Source: an uncultured Lachnospiraceae bacterium
GTDB taxonomy: Bacteria > Bacillota > Clostridia > Lachnospirales > Lachnospiraceae
Direction of reading: 5' to 3'
Length of the DNA: 64,000 bases
NCBI GenBank assembly: GCA_937920345.1
Contig: CALGVA010000019.1
Span: forward strand, 1 to 64,000
Positions 61,815-64,000 of the stretch are shown here, piece by piece (the first letter of the stretch is position 1; every line of letters begins with the position of its first letter). A program made the translations under genes and the position numbers. The notes under the pieces are model-generated. The model did no database searches, had not been told where the DNA came from, and saw nothing but the letters and a program-made list of their open reading frames with translations.

Positions 61815-62753
61815 ATGAAAATAGACAGACTTGTTAGTATTATTATGATACTTCTTAACAGAGAACGAATCGGTGCGCAGGCATTGGCAGATCTGTTTGA
61901 AGTATCGCCCCGCACAATCTACCGGGACATAGACGCCATTAATATGGCAGGCATTCCTGTCCGCTCGACATCAGGTGTCGGCGGCGGCTTTGAAATCATG
62001 CAGGAATATAAACTTGATAAAAAGTTTTTTTCGGCGGATGAACTTTCTGCTATTTTAATGGGGCTTACCAGCCTGTCCGACCTGGTAAGGGGCGACGAAC
62101 TGATTCATGCACTTGCAAAAGTCAAGAGTTTTATTCCCGCCGACAGAGCGGAAGAAATTGAATTAAAGGCTAATCAGATACGCATAGATTTAAGTGCATG
62201 GATGGGTAACAGAAACATACAGGTATATTTAGAAATGATTAAAACGGCTTTACAGGAGCGCCGGCTGCTCTCATTTGAATATGTAGCGCACCATGGAAAT
62301 AAAACCGCACGGACAGTCGAGCCGTATCAGCTTGTGCTGAAAAACAGTCACTGGTATTTCCAGGGCTACTGCTGTAAAAGAAATGATTTTCGTTTATTCA
62401 GACTGTCCCGCATATCAAACCTGCAGATAGAAAAAGAAACTTTTCTGCCGCGGGATTTTCAAAAAACAAGTTTAAAATTCGAGGAAATCTTCGAAACCGT
62501 ACCAATAAGAATAAAACTCCGCATTCATAAATCTGTTATGGACAGGGTACTCGATTATTGTTCCTATGAACATTTTTCGCCTGCTGACGACGGATATTAC
62601 ATTGTTGATTTTCCATTTATCGAGAATGATTACAACTATGATCTTCTTCTTGGTTTCGGGTCAAAATGTGAGTGTTTAGAGCCGCTGCATATCCGTACGG
62701 AGATGAAACGCAGAATACATGAATTGGCTGCCATATATAGAAATCAGAGTTAA
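61815..62753 (+). CDS. HTH/WYL-domain regulator (YafY type), second copy
   Basis: 312 residues with the same plan as 56248-57168: DeoR-like HTH ('IMILLNRERIGAQALADLFE', 'VSPRTIYRDIDAINMAGIPV'), WYL domain ('VEPYQLVLKNSHWYFQGYCC') and WCX end. Weak ribosome binding site (GAAAGACGG). Only 23 bp separate its start from the MITE-like element, so any promoter must lie in or beyond that element. Divergent from the isochorismatase-family gene, its most likely target. Confidence 0.9.
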   Translation: MKIDRLVSIIMILLNRERIGAQALADLFEVSPRTIYRDIDAINMAGIPVRSTSGVGGGFEIMQEYKLDKKFFSADELSAILMGLTSLSDLVRGDELIHALAKVKSFIPADRAEEIELKANQIRIDLSAWMGNRNIQVYLEMIKTALQERRLLSFEYVAHHGNKTARTVEPYQLVLKNSHWYFQGYCCKRNDFRLFRLSRISNLQIEKETFLPRDFQKTSLKFEEIFETVPIRIKLRIHKSVMDRVLDYCSYEHFSPADDGYYIVDFPFIENDYNYDLLLGFGSKCECLEPLHIRTEMKRRIHELAAIYRNQS

Positions 62754-62770
62754 AAGGGAGCGCCGCTCCC

Positions 62771-64000
62771 TTACAACGCATCGATCACGCCCCGGACACC
62801 CTGTTCCTCATAGATCGCCTTATAATATGCCACCTCGTCCCTGATCAGCTCATCGATCACCTGCATACCCAAAAGTTCCACCGGCGCTTTGTCATCAGTC
62901 ATGATATAATTTCCCGCCTCATAGGCCGTCAGATTCTCCGCCACCGCCGCCATCATTGCGGACAGATTCTCGTCCGTAAGCTGCTCCCTGTGAACCGCCA
63001 GATGATCGAGCATACGCGGATTGTCGGAGGCAAACAGTTCCCTGTTGGTGGAGCCCTTCACATCCACGGTGTAAACTTCTCCGAACACACTGCTGATGGT
63101 ATCTGCAAGATGTTCGTTGATGCTGCCCGCGCCGCTGCCCCGCATATTCATATTGACCACCATCACGCCGTCTTCTGTCAGGTGATCCTTTACCAGTGTA
63201 AAAAATTCCACGGAAGACATCTGGAACGGAATGGTGATATCCTGATAGGCGTCCACCATGATCACATCATATTTCCCGTCGATGGCATTCAGATACGCCC
63301 TGCCGTCATAAGTCGTCACATTCACATCTTCGGGCAGTTCAAAATATTCCCGCGCCAGATCCGTGATCTTCTCGTCGATCTCCACACCTTCGATTTCCAT
63401 ATCACCGTAATAATTGCGGCACTGATGGGCATATGTCCCCGTCCCCATACCAAGGATCAGCACATTGCAGTCGCCGGGCTCATCCTGTCCGGTCATTAAC
63501 GGCGCCGCCATGGCATAATCATAATACATTCCCGTCAGACCTTCATTTTTCATCAGAATAGACTGTACCCCGAACAGGACATTTGTGGATAATATGACAC
63601 TTCTGTCGGTTTCTTTCACCTGCAGATAATTGTAGACAGACTCTCCTTCGAATGTCAGGCCGCTCTCCCAGAAAGCAAAGCTGTTCGAATGCCCCAGGAT
63701 ACAGCACAGCAGAAATATGCCTGCCGAGACCGCACTCTTTACCGCACCTCTTTTACCGCTGATAAAATAGGTTAGGGCAAGCGCCAGCAGGATACCCGCA
63801 AAAATCAGAAATGTAACGGAAGTTCCCACCGCCGGAATGGAGATGAAGGTAGGCACAAAGGTTCCAATAATACTGCCGATGGTGTTAAAAGCGCCCAGCG
63901 TTCCCACAACCTTACCGCTGTCTTCCAGACTCTCCACCGAATATTTCGCCAGAGAGGGCGTCACCGTCCCCAGCAGGAACAGCGGAAACACGAAGATCAC
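62771..64000 (-). CDS. Membrane protein fused to a spermidine-synthase-like domain (5' end outside window)
   Basis: 409 residues visible; the gene continues past the right edge. Several hydrophobic spans (about 1-120) are followed by a spermidine-synthase-like methyltransferase fold: 'NVLILGMGTGTYAHQC', 'GVEIDEKITDLAREYF', 'YDVIMVDAYQD' and 'FFTLVKDHLTEDGVMVVNMN'. 'Fused MFS/spermidine synthase' proteins are widespread, but whether they make polyamines is unsettled. 17 bp convergent with the WYL gene. Confidence 0.85.
   Translation of the reverse strand: MIFVFPLFLLGTVTPSLAKYSVESLEDSGKVVGTLGAFNTIGSIIGTFVPTFISIPAVGTSVTFLIFAGILLALALTYFISGKRGAVKSAVSAGIFLLCCILGHSNSFAFWESGLTFEGESVYNYLQVKETDRSVILSTNVLFGVQSILMKNEGLTGMYYDYAMAAPLMTGQDEPGDCNVLILGMGTGTYAHQCRNYYGDMEIEGVEIDEKITDLAREYFELPEDVNVTTYDGRAYLNAIDGKYDVIMVDAYQDITIPFQMSSVEFFTLVKDHLTEDGVMVVNMNMRGSGAGSINEHLADTISSVFGEVYTVDVKGSTNRELFASDNPRMLDHLAVHREQLTDENLSAMMAAVAENLTAYEAGNYIMTDDKAPVELLGMQVIDELIRDEVAYYKAIYEEQGVRGVIDAL

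Overview
The window looks like chromosomal DNA from a spore-forming, plant-glycan-degrading gut Clostridium, most likely a member of the Lachnospiraceae. The grounds are a spoIIID gene with a sigma-E-like promoter, a TnpV/large-serine-recombinase transposon remnant, YesM/YesN-type two-component regulation, LplA/LplB/YtcP-type ABC importers, WYL-domain regulators and many GH-family glycosidases. The genus is inferred from gene content only. No rRNA, tRNA, CRISPR array or known riboswitch was recognised.

Layout. 159-2064: a MATE exporter and spoIIID. 2146-6638: an AT-rich, defence-like block on the minus strand (mntA-hepT toxin-antitoxin pair, an OLD-family ATPase/TOPRIM nuclease, and a RloA-RloB pair). 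6827-12222: a small unknown gene, a membrane-linked XRE regulator, a DapB-like dehydrogenase, an AraC regulator and a membrane-anchored hydrolase. 12328-24661: mainly housekeeping and envelope genes on the minus strand (a polytopic membrane protein behind a poly-G promoter, a chemoreceptor, an NlpC/P60 hydrolase, asnS, a PPIase lipoprotein, a DUF1934 protein, murI, gntR and ispE). 24887-27181: a decayed transposon. 27484-29379: an unknown helical protein and a serine hydrolase.

29826-43646 is a carbohydrate locus. It holds GH42 beta-galactosidase, GH29 alpha-fucosidase and GH31 alpha-xylosidase (none with a signal peptide), a CUT1 ABC importer, and the YesM/YesN pair. Together these activities would fit intracellular trimming of imported, fucosylated xyloglucan-like oligosaccharides. 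51522-56164 adds a galactan module: a secreted GH53 lipoprotein, a cytoplasmic GH53 and a divergent AraC regulator. Between them lie a phosphoribosyltransferase, two unknown envelope proteins, and an ECF sigma factor/ABC transporter operon.

56248-64000 holds regulators, acetyltransferases, a methyltransferase, a PhnP-like hydrolase, an isochorismatase-family enzyme and the 3' part of a spermidine-synthase-like membrane protein.

The most interesting non-coding signals are: (1) a complete attenuator in front of a tandem-GNAT gene, with a 20-codon leader ORF, mutually exclusive hairpins and a terminator with seven Us; (2) a G10 tract inside the -35/-10 spacer of the membrane protein gene at 12328-13998, suggesting phase variation; (3) a sigma-E-like promoter in the loop of a hairpin whose arm covers the spoIIID ribosome binding site; (4) a 142-bp MITE-like element with 17-bp inverted ends and a 6-bp target duplication; (5) two possibly related families of short palindromic repeats.
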